64,000 bases of DNA from CAVQBP01 sp964448105. Lineage in GTDB: Bacteria; Bacteroidota; Ignavibacteria; Ignavibacteriales; Ignavibacteriaceae. This document shows positions 55,050 through 64,000 of the stretch, piece after piece (position 1 is the stretch's first letter; each line of letters begins with the position of its first letter). A program made the translations under genes and the position numbers. The notes below the pieces were generated by a model, which was not told the origin of the DNA, did no database searches, and worked only from the letters and a program-made list of their open reading frames with translations. The stretch covers positions 10,347-74,346 of the forward strand of contig CAYUVK010000008.1 in NCBI GenBank assembly GCA_964448105.1. Direction: 5' to 3'.

Positions 55050-57213
55050 ATGAAAAAACTATTAATTTTAATAATAGTGTTGATATGTCAAGTGCATGTA
55101 TTTCCACAATTTGAATTTTACAAGAATTACAATCTGGAGAAAACAAATACTATACATCAATTAAACGCTATTAATGTAAATCTCGATTCATTAAAACTTG
55201 ATTCGGTTATTACTGCTTATAAGAATTCTCAATCAATACCAGGTATCGCTTCTTTAATTATTAAAGATAACAAAGTAATATGGAATAAAAATTACGGTTA
55301 TAGAAATCTAGAATTTCAACTGCCAGTTGAAGATTCAACGTTTTTCCTCATAGGTTCAATATCAAAAACAATTTTGGCAACAGCTGTAATGCAGCTTTGG
55401 GAAAATGGGAAGATTGAGCTTGAAGGTAATATAAATGATTATTTACCTAACGGATTTAAAGTTGTAAATCCATATTATCCTAACAATAAAATTACAATTA
55501 AAATGCTAATGACACATACATCCAGTATTCAGGATAATTGGGATATCATGGGTTACAATTGGACTTGTGGTGATTCTCCAATACCCTATGATACTTTCCT
55601 AATAAATTATTTTACTCCGGGAGGATCTGACTATAGTAAAAATAATTTTCACAATTATCTTCCTGGCAAATACTATGATTACGCAAATGCCGGCTCTTGT
55701 TTACTAGCACTAATAGTAGAAAATTTATCCGGTAAATCTTTTGATGAATATGTAAAAGACAGTATATTTACCCCCCTTTCAATGAACAATTCATCCTATT
55801 TTCTTGCGGGATTAGATACGACTAAAATTGCTATACCATATATGTACCGGCCTCCTGTTCCCACTTGTCATACTGGATTCCCATATTGGCCTATAGGTCA
55901 AATAAGGACAAATAAGTTTGAATTAGCAAATTTTGTTTCAGCTTATGTAAATGGTGGTGTTTTTAAGAATAGCCGAATACTCAAAAATTCTACAATTGAA
56001 ATGATGCTGAAAGATCAAATGGGCTTCAAAGATACTTATGGAGAGACACAAGGTTTAATATGGTATACAGATCCAAGTACATTTAATAATGTTTGGGGAC
56101 ACACCGGCGGATGGTTTGGAGCTGCTACATGGATGTTTTGCAATCCACAAGAGAAATGGGGTATTTTATTTTTTTATCAATTGGGCTACTATAATTTTTA
56201 GTTCAGGCACATTTAATTTTACTGAAAACCCACCAATTCCTCAGATGGAGCAATATGCACATTTTTATGGAAATATATTTTCATATAAGCCTAGTATGGA
56301 TAAATCATATGCAAGAATGAATACCGATTCTGTTTTATTCAGAACAACATTTTCAAATATTAACAATCATCCATTTTCCGCTCATCTGATTTATACCAAT
56401 TCAGACAGGACTCAAATAGACTCAATTAATCTTTTTGATGATGGACTACATGGAGATATACTTTCAACTGATGGATTCTTTGGAGGGTATGTACCGCCAC
56501 AAAATACGGAAGATTTTTACTCATTAAGTGTTAGTACAATTGATAACGAAAATAATAAATATTTTAATACACCAGATATTTCACGATTCACTACAGTAGG
56601 ACCGGTAGCATTGGATAGTATATCAATTATTAAATCCACCTCTGACTATTATACTGTTAAGCCATTTATAAAAAATGAATCAACAAGTACAACTATAAAG
56701 AATGCAAAGTTAAGACTAATATCTAATGATCCTTGGATTTCAACTATTTTTTCACCGATTAAAAATCTACCTCCCATTAATCCTGGTGCTACTGTCGGGC
56801 CATCCTCAACTTGTCGTGTAATTTATATAGATACATTATTCCATGGCTATTTCAATTTTAAGGTAGAAATAATGATTGATGGCTGGACTTACTGGACTGA
56901 CTCGACAAAAGTAATTGTAACTGGAGTTAATGAAGAAACGATAAAACCAATTTCATTTAGACTTGAACAAAACTACCCCAACCCGTTTAATCCAACAACA
57001 GCAATAAAGTACTCAATACCAAAACAATCTTATGTAACACTCAAAATATTCGATATACTTGGAAAAGACGTAGAAACATTAATTAATGAAGAAAAGCCAG
57101 CAGGATACTACGAAGTTGAATTTAACGCTGCCAATTTACCCAGCGGAGTATACTTTTACAGAATCCAGGCCGGTTCATTTAATCAGGTTAGGAAAATGTT
57201 ACTGATTAAATGA
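55050..57213 (+). pseudogene. Frameshifted SxxK serine hydrolase with T9SS sorting domain
   Basis: The first frame (55050-56201, 383 aa) has a signal peptide, the beta-lactamase-class-C/esterase SxxK (S103-K106 in GSISKT), YAN in YDYANAGS and WGHTGGW as the KTG-like motif. It stops at TAG 56199-56201 within TTTTTAG. The next frame (to 57213) continues with SSGTFNFTENPP..., further beta domains and an end NYPNPFNPTTAIKY...SGVYFYRIQAG, a type IX sorting domain. Removing one T from the T5 run at 56195-56199 joins both into one ~721-residue protein. AGGAGG precedes the start. The shift may be real decay, a sequencing error or slippage. Confidence 0.82.
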
Positions 57214-57243
57214 TTGACTAAAAAAATATTGTTCTTCAAAAAT

Positions 57244-57340
57244 CCTTGCTTAATTAAATTCTATTTAACGTATAAAAATTAAGCAAGGGTTTTTTGCGCT
57301 GCGGAATAAATTATTCATTAGGATTTATGTTTAATAAAAA
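57244..57340. repeat. Dispersed repeat copy D (terminator-like hairpin)
   Basis: CCTTGCTTAA (57244-57253) / TTAAGCAAGG (57279-57288) with the shared ATAAAAATTAAGCAAGG, then a T-run and CTGCGGAATAAATTATT, as in copies A and B. It lies 30 bp after the serine-hydrolase stop and could terminate that gene. Module 2 is largely missing. Confidence 0.75.
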
Positions 57341-57403
57341 AATTAAGTTGGGTTTTTGCTGGCGGAAATGTCAAGTCATTTTCAAGATATAGCTGCTATT
57401 ATT

Positions 57404-59149
57404 CTACTTTGTTTTTCGAAAGGTTATTCCTCCAAAATCAACTATATCATATTTTTCATTTTCTATAAATTTTACAGTAAATCCTAGTCTTGAGCCTAAG
57501 CCGCCGGTAATAGAATACTCATTGGATATTACATTCAACGGAAATGGTATATCACCATCTGAGGTAATTAATTTCAATATTAATATTCTATCCTCGGCTA
57601 AAGACAATTCAACTCCTTTAAATTTTGTATCGCCGACTAACAGTTGGTATCCATAATGTTCGTATAATCCAAGTTTTTGATCCAACAATGTTGTGTTAAA
57701 TTTATTCAGTTTGTAACCTAATTGAGATTCTTTGTTCCCAAATTTATGGAACAGTATATGATACTTTCCGACATCTAAAAAACAATATCTTTCATCATCT
57801 TTTTGAGTTATGCTGTCTTTCCCAATTATTTCATATGGCACAAATTCATTTTCAGACAGGGCTTTTAATAGGTAACGCTTTTTATCTCTGACCATTATCA
57901 AGTTACTGTCTTTAACCGAGATAGTTAAATACGAAAATTCTTTAGCATAATCACCGGCATGATTCCTCATAATATTGTCTGACAGGACAATCGGCTTCAG
58001 TTCTTTGTGAACTTCTTTTATAATGTGTGGAGGAATTAAGTCAGGAATACTCAATCCATATCTATTTAAAAAATTCAAACAAAAGCTTTTTCTCAGAGGT
58101 TCACCTTCTGCAGAATTCAATAAAATCATAACAGCTGCTTTTTTTCCAGGTATAAGACATACTTCAGCATGTGAAAATCCGGCACTGCCTGCATGAGTAA
58201 CTGCAAAGACTGAGTCATTTTTATACATAAACCAACCTAATCCTTTTTTATTCGATTCAAACAAGACATTCTTACTTTGAAGAGAGAACATCTCATTTAT
58301 AGTCTCTGTTTTAATAAGGGGTGATTTTATCCCATTATATGCATCCAGCAAACCTTTGGCATATTTTACTAAATCATTGATATCCATATAAACACCGCCA
58401 GATGCAATATCTCTAATCTCATATTCTTTAACTTCTTTTCCCCCTGAATATAATTTTGTTCTATTTTTTAATATATCCATTGCAAAGCCTGAATTACTCA
58501 TCCTGAGTGGAGTGAAAATATTTTTTTGAATATAATCTGGGTAATCTTGTTTACTAACCTCTTTTATAAGATGTCCTAAAATATTATATCCTGAATTAGA
58601 ATATGCTTCAACCATCCCCGGAGGATATAATAAATATGTTTCATTTATAAAACCAAGTACATCGGTGTATTTTCCTGTTGCTAAATCACTATTATTTAAT
58701 ATATCGGTTTGAATCCCTGAGGAATGGGTGATGACAGATTTAATGGTAAGCTGTTTTAGATCTTCCCCTCTGGTTTTGGGTTTAAATTGAGGCAAATAAT
58801 CTGTTAATGGTTTGTTTATATCAATTAATCCCTTTTCATGAAGTTGCATCAATGCCAGCGCTGTGAATGTCTTAGTTACTGAAGCTATGTTGACAACAGT
58901 ATTAATAGTCATCGGTACCTTATTTTTTTTATCAGCATATCCAAAAGCATTTTTCCAAATAACTGAATCATCGATTATAATTGCAGCACTTACTCCAACT
59001 ATATTATCTGATCCCATTTTTTTTATAATAAAATCTTCGGATTCTTTGATCAGTTCTGAATAATTGTTGTTGCTTTGAGCATTACTACTGATCGTTAGAA
59101 AAATTAGATTTAGTATCAATAACAGGGTAAATGGTGTATTCTTTTTCAT
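57404..59149 (-). CDS. SxxK serine hydrolase (beta-lactamase class C-like), exported
   Basis: A 581-residue protein with a signal peptide (~1-24). The catalytic domain (~30-370) has S90-V-T-K93 (in NIASVTKTF), Y183-S-N185 and H319-A-G321 in place of KTG. The C-terminal ~200 residues are beta-rich, with the HAGDYAKEF pattern of DUF3471-like domains. The family includes esterases, D-amino-acid peptidases and beta-lactamase-like enzymes; the real substrate is unknown. It is convergent with the frameshifted hydrolase and upstream of nothing on its strand but the fusion gene at 59308. Confidence 0.87.
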   Translation of the reverse strand: MKKNTPFTLLLILNLIFLTISSNAQSNNNYSELIKESEDFIIKKMGSDNIVGVSAAIIIDDSVIWKNAFGYADKKNKVPMTINTVVNIASVTKTFTALALMQLHEKGLIDINKPLTDYLPQFKPKTRGEDLKQLTIKSVITHSSGIQTDILNNSDLATGKYTDVLGFINETYLLYPPGMVEAYSNSGYNILGHLIKEVSKQDYPDYIQKNIFTPLRMSNSGFAMDILKNRTKLYSGGKEVKEYEIRDIASGGVYMDINDLVKYAKGLLDAYNGIKSPLIKTETINEMFSLQSKNVLFESNKKGLGWFMYKNDSVFAVTHAGSAGFSHAEVCLIPGKKAAVMILLNSAEGEPLRKSFCLNFLNRYGLSIPDLIPPHIIKEVHKELKPIVLSDNIMRNHAGDYAKEFSYLTISVKDSNLIMVRDKKRYLLKALSENEFVPYEIIGKDSITQKDDERYCFLDVGKYHILFHKFGNKESQLGYKLNKFNTTLLDQKLGLYEHYGYQLLVGDTKFKGVELSLAEDRILILKLITSDGDIPFPLNVISNEYSITGGLGSRLGFTVKFIENEKYDIVDFGGITFRKTK

Positions 59150-59307
59150 TCTAAAAATCCGTAAAAGTAAATAAATGATTATTTAAGAGATTGAGCAGTA
59201 TAAATGATGCAGTTGAAATAAATGAGATCTTTTCAGTTTTAATAATAACAACTATGCAATTTCAAAATATTCAAAAATTATTTAATCTTATTTATATCAC
59301 TCAAATG

Positions 59308-62300
59308 TTATTCATTTCCTAACTTCACAATAAATGAATGTAAAAATTTTGCTGCTATGCTTAAATGTTCAAAATCTATTAAATCGATTTTATCCCGAAT
59401 AGTATGATGTTCCGGAAACCCACCTGAAGAGAGCATAATTACTGGTATTCCTTTTTCATAATAACTCCGTAAATCAACTTGGTCTTTAAGAGCATCTCTA
59501 AGATTTTCAACCGGATCAAATTTTAAATCGGTTTCTTTAAAAGAATTACCTATTTTATTAAAAGATTCTTTAAATTTTGGTGAGCCTATTGCCCATATAC
59601 CGGGGAAATCTCTGTTTTTACTACCGATTTGTTCTAAATTAATATTAAGTGAAATTTGTTCAATTGAAATTGGTGGATTTTCCAAAAAATGCCTCGAACC
59701 AATTAAATGTTGTTCCTCTGATGTATAAAGAATAAATAGTACTGATTTTTTAGGAGGATTTAACGCTATTTTTTTAGCTGCTTCGAGGATAATGACACAT
59801 CCGCTTGCATCGTCATTTGCTCCATTATACACATGATCCCCAATTTTACCAAGATGGTCTAGATGTGCCCCCACGGTAATATATTCCTTTTTTAAAACAG
59901 AATCGTTTCCGGGAACAACTGCAATAACATTAGAACAATTAATAGATTCTTTTTTGCAATTGATCTTAACACTAATTTCTGTGTTGTCTAAAATATATGA
60001 GTGATAGTTACCCTTATTAGTTATAGGATCAAAGTTTTGATCGGCAAAAAGGACTTGAGCAAGTTCCGGATGTATAAGGATAACAGGCAAGACAGGTCCT
60101 GATACAGCTTGCTTTTTAACATCAGAATCTGCATAATGAATATAATTGTACCTGTAATTATGAAGTACACTACTTTCCCAATTGTCAGTCGCGTATTTAT
60201 CCGGTAAAACAATCAAACCTGCTACATTGTGCTTCATAAGTGCATTTAGTTTTAGTGAATCGTGCACTTTCCAATTTCCATATTGTGTACGAAGATATTC
60301 CGGAAACGCCGGATTTGCATTAGCAGGTGGCATCCCGTTCAGTACAATTACCCATTTCCCTTTAACATCTATACCTGCATAATCATCCCATCCCTTTTCC
60401 GGTTCGTGTATACCATAGCCGACGAATGCAGGAGAAATCGTTTGAATATTTTTATCTGGCACTCCGGTATTTAAAAAAACGAAATTATCAGCCGAGTGCA
60501 TATATATCTTATCTATTCCATTTTTCCAAATCGTTATTGATGAGGATTCATAGTTATTACGGATAAAAGGCACCGGCTGAAAATATGATTTTTCACCCTT
60601 TTCATTGGTATAACCAGGATTCAATCCTGCTTTCCGAAATACATCGGCAGCATATTGTGCTGCCTTTTTGTATCCCGGTGACCCGGTAAAACGGCCTTCG
60701 GTAATATCGGTTGCAATAGAGTCCATATATTGATGAAGATATTTTATTGAAATGGAATCTACTTCCTGTGCAATAGTTTTTCCTTGACTACTGTAATCTT
60801 TTCTCTTTGTTTCACACACTACTTTCCCGTTTCCGATTACATTCATTTTTATTATATCACCAGATTTACCCTTAAGAAATTCAAATTGAAATGGAAGCCC
60901 TTTTGCAAAGAATATATATTCTCCTGTAGGTAACAGTTCCATTGGAGGTACAGTTTCTCCTGATATTTTCAATCTGCTTCCTTCGCCTTTTATAACATGA
61001 ATATCACTGTAATTGTCCAACCGCACGTAGGTTCCGACATATCTTTCCAGTACTTCATCCGGAAGATTTATTATAGGCTGTTGCTTTATTTTTTTTGCAG
61101 TCCAATCTATTTTTCCATTTGCAATTAATACTAACGAATCGTCATTAACAAATTCAAATTGAACATCGAAATCTTTAACAAAAAATTTCTTTTCCGATTC
61201 AGGGTATAATTTTACAGTAGGTAAGCTGTTCCCGGTAAATTTCAATATACTGTCTTCTCTTGCAATTGAAAGATTTCTTCCATATGAATCTAGGTAATCC
61301 CCTACGTACCTGTCTAATATTTCTTTCGTAAGAGTGACGACTTTATGAGTGTCAGAACCCATAAGATAGTTCAAAAGCGTTTGTCCTGATTCAACAAATT
61401 CCCTGATAACATTATTGTAAACAAATATGCCCTTGTCTCCATTCGTCAGGATTACCATGCCTTGTTTGGATTTTGGCAATAAAACAAATATCGCTTTGAC
61501 ACCACCTTGTGAGCCTGAATGTTTAAGTGCAAATTCACCACCCGGCAAATCTGATATGATTTCCCAGCCTAATCCTCTGGCATAATGTTCTTTCAGTTTT
61601 ACATGAGGTTTTATCATGTCATTATAAATATCAGAAGAAAGTCCAAAGCCATTCATCACGTAAATACTGAATTTGCAAAGATCCTCAACGGTAGTAAGTA
61701 AGCTAGCGGCAGCATTAACTTTACCTCCCTTTGGCATCGATGGTCTATAAATATTTCCTTTTGAATCATGCAAACATGCAAATCTCGACTCATCTATATT
61801 TTTATCCCAACAAAGACGGCTGTCTATCATACCAATGGGTTTAAATAATATTGAATCGGCCAATTCTGCCAGTGATTTATTAAACTTCTTTTCTATGGCT
61901 CTTCTTAAATACTCAAATCCTTCGCCCGAATATTGAAAATTCGTTCCTGGTTCAAATTCAAACGCCAGTTTTCCTTTCCGCCAATTTGGAAATCCCGTTT
62001 GATGATTCAATACATGACGTGTTGTCAGTTTTTTATGAAACGGATCACTTGCTACATCAGGATCCACCCAGTAATTGTAAAGAGGTTCTTCTAAATTCCA
62101 TTGACCCGATTCTACCAATTTTAACGTTAGCATTGTAACAACCGGTTTAGTTATTGATGCCACACTAAAGATAGCGTTGTCAGGGGCCGGCACACCTTTT
62201 TTAAGTTCTCCAAATACTTTTACATACTTGATTTTACTATCCTCAATAATACCAATTCCACAGGCAGGTACATTATTCTCAGAAAGCCACACCGGTATTT

Positions 62301-62400
62301 TTGCCTGCAGGCTACTTATATTGGTATTTATTTGTGCTTTTACTATGCTTCCCAAATAAATGGTGAGAAACAATAATAATTGTAATTTATGTTTTTTCAT
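59308..62400 (-). CDS. Serine hydrolase fused to an M28 zinc aminopeptidase
   Basis: A 1030-residue exported protein (signal ~1-22). Domains: SxxK hydrolase (~30-345; S82-K85 in ASITKP, Y157-S-G in place of YxN, H294-S-G), two beta repeats (~358-440 and 447-530, each starting LxRYVGxYxx), then a PA-type insert and an M28 peptidase (~545-1030). M28 ligands: H846-D848 (AHLDH), D863 (NDDASG), E895/E896 (TSEE), E923 where Asp is usual (NLEQIG), H998/H999. Such a fusion would combine ester or peptide hydrolysis with aminopeptidase action in the periplasm or outside. No frame breaks seen. Confidence 0.85.
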   Translation of the reverse strand: MKKHKLQLLLFLTIYLGSIVKAQINTNISSLQAKIPVWLSENNVPACGIGIIEDSKIKYVKVFGELKKGVPAPDNAIFSVASITKPVVTMLTLKLVESGQWNLEEPLYNYWVDPDVASDPFHKKLTTRHVLNHQTGFPNWRKGKLAFEFEPGTNFQYSGEGFEYLRRAIEKKFNKSLAELADSILFKPIGMIDSRLCWDKNIDESRFACLHDSKGNIYRPSMPKGGKVNAAASLLTTVEDLCKFSIYVMNGFGLSSDIYNDMIKPHVKLKEHYARGLGWEIISDLPGGEFALKHSGSQGGVKAIFVLLPKSKQGMVILTNGDKGIFVYNNVIREFVESGQTLLNYLMGSDTHKVVTLTKEILDRYVGDYLDSYGRNLSIAREDSILKFTGNSLPTVKLYPESEKKFFVKDFDVQFEFVNDDSLVLIANGKIDWTAKKIKQQPIINLPDEVLERYVGTYVRLDNYSDIHVIKGEGSRLKISGETVPPMELLPTGEYIFFAKGLPFQFEFLKGKSGDIIKMNVIGNGKVVCETKRKDYSSQGKTIAQEVDSISIKYLHQYMDSIATDITEGRFTGSPGYKKAAQYAADVFRKAGLNPGYTNEKGEKSYFQPVPFIRNNYESSSITIWKNGIDKIYMHSADNFVFLNTGVPDKNIQTISPAFVGYGIHEPEKGWDDYAGIDVKGKWVIVLNGMPPANANPAFPEYLRTQYGNWKVHDSLKLNALMKHNVAGLIVLPDKYATDNWESSVLHNYRYNYIHYADSDVKKQAVSGPVLPVILIHPELAQVLFADQNFDPITNKGNYHSYILDNTEISVKINCKKESINCSNVIAVVPGNDSVLKKEYITVGAHLDHLGKIGDHVYNGANDDASGCVIILEAAKKIALNPPKKSVLFILYTSEEQHLIGSRHFLENPPISIEQISLNINLEQIGSKNRDFPGIWAIGSPKFKESFNKIGNSFKETDLKFDPVENLRDALKDQVDLRSYYEKGIPVIMLSSGGFPEHHTIRDKIDLIDFEHLSIAAKFLHSFIVKLGNE

Positions 62401-62439
62401 ATCTGTAAATTTTTAATTAATTAAAAAATTGTGAAACTT

Positions 62440-63436
62440 TTATTTTATTTTGTCTGCTTCAAAAGCTTTCTTTCCATAAAAGTAAAATATCAATTTTATA
62501 ACCACACCTGCGTCGTCTTTAACAAATTCCACCTTAATAGGATATTCTCTCGTGAAAAATTTATTTTCCGTTTCCGGATATAAATTCAATTTTGGTAAAC
62601 CTCTTAAAGAAAAGGTAATTTCTTTTTCTCTTTTTGAAACTATCTCTACATCGGGGTATTGGTAATGTCCTGAGTATTTCTTTATTATTTCATCGGGCAC
62701 ACTTATGATATTTGGAATATTCGGTCTTTCCCACGTGTACTCGTAAATACTATCACCTGCGTCAAACGCTTCTTTTATTACATTGTTAAATACATGAAAT
62801 CCATTATCTCCGTTGGTAAAGACGACAACACCGCATTTCGATTTTGGTAAGAAAACGGCCATGGTCTTCACGCCGGGACTTCCACCCATATGATAAATAG
62901 CATATTCTTCGTCCGGCAATCCTTTAACAATAAACCATCCTAAACCAAATGCGCTATGTTTCTGAATGTTGGAATGTGGAGTTATCGGGATTGTCGCTGC
63001 GCCAGTTAGCAAATCCTGTCTGATGGGTTAGTACATGACGGGATGTTAACCTTGTGTGCAGGGAATCGCTGGCAACGTCCGGATCGACCCAGTAATCTGA
63101 AAGAGGTTCATCCAAATCCCACTGCCCCGTTTCAACCAATTTCAGGGTCAGCATTGTCACTACTGTTTTCGTAATGGAGGCTACATTAAAGATAGTGTTG
63201 TCAGGTGCTGGAACACCTTTTTGAAGTTCTCCAAATACTTTTGCATACTCGATTTTCCCATTTTCTATTATTCCTATTCCTACGGCTGGAACATTATTTT
63301 CAGAAAGCCAGATTGGTACTTTTTCCTCGAGTTTTCTTTTTACATCTTTACTTATTTGTGAATTTACTTGGCTTCCTGAACAAATAGAAGCAATCAAAAA
63401 GACAAAGAGTAGCAAGGAAAGTTTAATACTTTTCAT
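62440..63436 (-). pseudogene. Internally deleted serine hydrolase, paralogue of the neighbour
   Basis: The first part (start 63436) has a signal peptide and SxxK (ASITKT) and is very like the N-terminus of the 59308-62400 protein. It runs out of frame after HQTGFANWR. A second frame (from ~63012) resumes at ITPHSNIQKHSAFGLGW, which aligns with IKPHVKLKEHYARGLGW of the neighbour and continues to a DUF3471-like end at 62440. About 120 codons (neighbour residues ~142-263, including the YxN region) are missing and the frame is shifted at the joint. It cannot make an active enzyme. It is a tandem duplicate, 39 bp upstream of its paralogue. Confidence 0.85.
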
Positions 63437-63740
63437 TTTTTATATATTTTTTATTTTATTGAATTATAAAAATTATTCTATATGATTTCATATATAAATA
63501 TGACTAAAATAGTTTAGGAAAGGTTACGTATAATTAGACTTATAACCTTTCGCGAGCAGTGCTTAAATTATTCAACAAGCACAAGCGAGCTATTAGATAA
63601 AAAAAGTATGCCAGCTATAAGTATAATCTGGAAAAGTGTGACTGAGCGGTAAATACATTAAAACTATTTATGACCAGAGGGAACAATTAGTTTTCCCTAA
63701 TAAAAGTACAAAACTTTAATAGAACAAAAAATGAAATGGT

Positions 63741-63813
63741 CTTAATGATAAGATGAAAAAAATAGTTGCGTGAGTATTGGGGAAGGGGATTAGGTGAGCA
63801 ATTATTTTTTTGA
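63741..63813. repeat. Dispersed repeat copy C (module 2 only)
   Basis: CTTAATGATAAG, TTGCGTGAG, TATTGGGGAAGGGGATTAGG and TGAGCAATTATTTTTTTGA follow one another exactly as in copy B at 54521-54598, with only a few differences. Module 1 (the CCTTGCTTAA hairpin) is absent here. Confidence 0.8.
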
Positions 63814-63867
63814 AAGAATTAGAAATGCAATGATTTAATGATAAACATTTTTTGTTTTTGTTATTTA

Positions 63868-63893
63868 AACCGCTTGTTAGGCGGCATTGTTCT
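63868..63893 (-). other. attC-like half site after the methyltransferase stop
   Basis: On the minus strand AGAACAATGCCGCCTAACAAGCGGTTTAAA begins 12 nt after the stop of the edge gene. GCCTAAC is the R'' core of integron attC sites and AAGCGGTT is typical of what follows. No matching GTTRRRY core was found within ~150 nt further on, so a complete site is not shown. Confidence 0.4.
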
Positions 63894-63904
63894 CTATTTA
63901 GAAT

Positions 63905-64000
63905 TTATTGTCTAGGTTTATTCGGCCAGAGAAAAGATGTTTTATTTTTGTACTCCAAATAAGATGCTCCAAATCGTATTTCAAGTTCGCGTTCTTCATA
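63905..64000 (-). CDS. C-terminal end of an isoprenylcysteine-carboxyl-methyltransferase-like protein (cut by window edge)
   Basis: The minus-strand frame runs from the right edge to a TAA at 63905-63907 and encodes 31 residues: YEERELEIRFGASYLEYK and then SFLWPNKPR. The EExELExRFGxxYxxYKxxxxxxxP pattern is the conserved end of the ICMT/PEMT-like membrane methyltransferases. The rest lies outside the window. Such genes are also common in integron cassettes. Confidence 0.7.
   Translation of the reverse strand, partial: YEERELEIRFGASYLEYKNKTSFLWPNKPRQ

Larger units (their letters stand above)
63437..63904. other. ~470-bp gene-free region at the island's right part
   Basis: No coding frame was found. 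It holds dispersed repeat copy C and the attC-like half site. The stretch 63520-63610 has short inverted pieces (GGTTA...TAACC) without a clear role. The promoter of the leftward deleted hydrolase must be near 63440-63520. Confidence 0.6.

Noticed and set aside
56089..57213. A separate gene starting at 56089
   Set aside because: Its first ~35 residues are an out-of-frame reading of the serine-hydrolase end, and it has no signal peptide. It is better read as the shifted second half of the gene starting at 55050.

Overview
The window is AT-rich, densely coding DNA from a Gram-negative bacterium of the Bacteroidota/Chlorobi group, most likely an Ignavibacteria-type organism. Two secreted proteins end in the QNYPNPFNPxT type IX secretion sorting domain that is very common there. 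There are also LPS/KDO genes, a SusC-like TonB receptor without a visible SusD, many GTG/TTG starts and few strong Shine-Dalgarno sequences. The taxonomic call is an inference from these markers.

Layout. (1) 1-7.1 kb: the end of phoU, then mostly leftward genes: a TetR regulator, a small Cys-rich protein, YtxH, a rhomboid protease, and an apparent operon of a PIG-L-type deacetylase, a 48-residue membrane protein and an SSS sodium symporter. (2) 7.3-15.1 kb: an LPS-building cluster (kdsA, unknown gene, kdsD, lptC, lptA-like, lptB), then folP, cdaA (c-di-AMP synthase) and a remnant of a SpoIIE/PP2C phosphatase. (3) 15.2-42.5 kb: a large carbohydrate-use locus. A GH2 exo-glucosaminidase-like enzyme, an MFS sugar porter, a ROK kinase and a LacI regulator form one operon. 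A TonB receptor and a T9SS beta-helix protein start a second. Both are preceded by the same tandem palindromic operator. Exported enzymes follow: a YdjC/ChbG-type deacetylase, an NagX-like acetyltransferase, GH9 (three), GH18, GH16, a GH20-like protein, a CE4 deacetylase, an exported RraA-fold protein and a DUF4380 protein. Together they suggest use of an amino-sugar polymer such as chitin or chitosan. (4) 42.6-53.2 kb: housekeeping genes: a CHAD protein, UPF0173 hydrolase, parAB, DUF5683 and zinc-ribbon/Yip1 membrane proteins, an argD-like aminotransferase, nadB, a Ppx/GppA phosphatase, aroQ, a HAD hydrolase, a MerR regulator and tRNA-Pro(GGG). (5) 53.2-64 kb: an accessory stretch downstream of the tRNA. 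It is gene-poor and rich in dispersed non-coding repeats. It holds a DinB-like gene, four SxxK serine-hydrolase genes (one frameshifted, one internally deleted, one fused to an M28 peptidase) and, at the right edge, the end of an isoprenylcysteine-methyltransferase-like gene followed by an attC-like half site.

How it fits together. In region 3 the outer-membrane receptor and secreted or lipoprotein hydrolases would degrade a polymer outside or in the periplasm. CE4 and ChbG-type enzymes would remove acetyl groups, and GH2 and GH20-like enzymes would release monomers. The MFS protein would import the sugar, the ROK kinase phosphorylate it, and LacI sense it. The substrate is an inference from family membership. 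Region 5 looks like a turnover zone beside a tRNA, built by duplication, deletion and repeat-associated insertion. No integrase, transposase or CRISPR array was seen.
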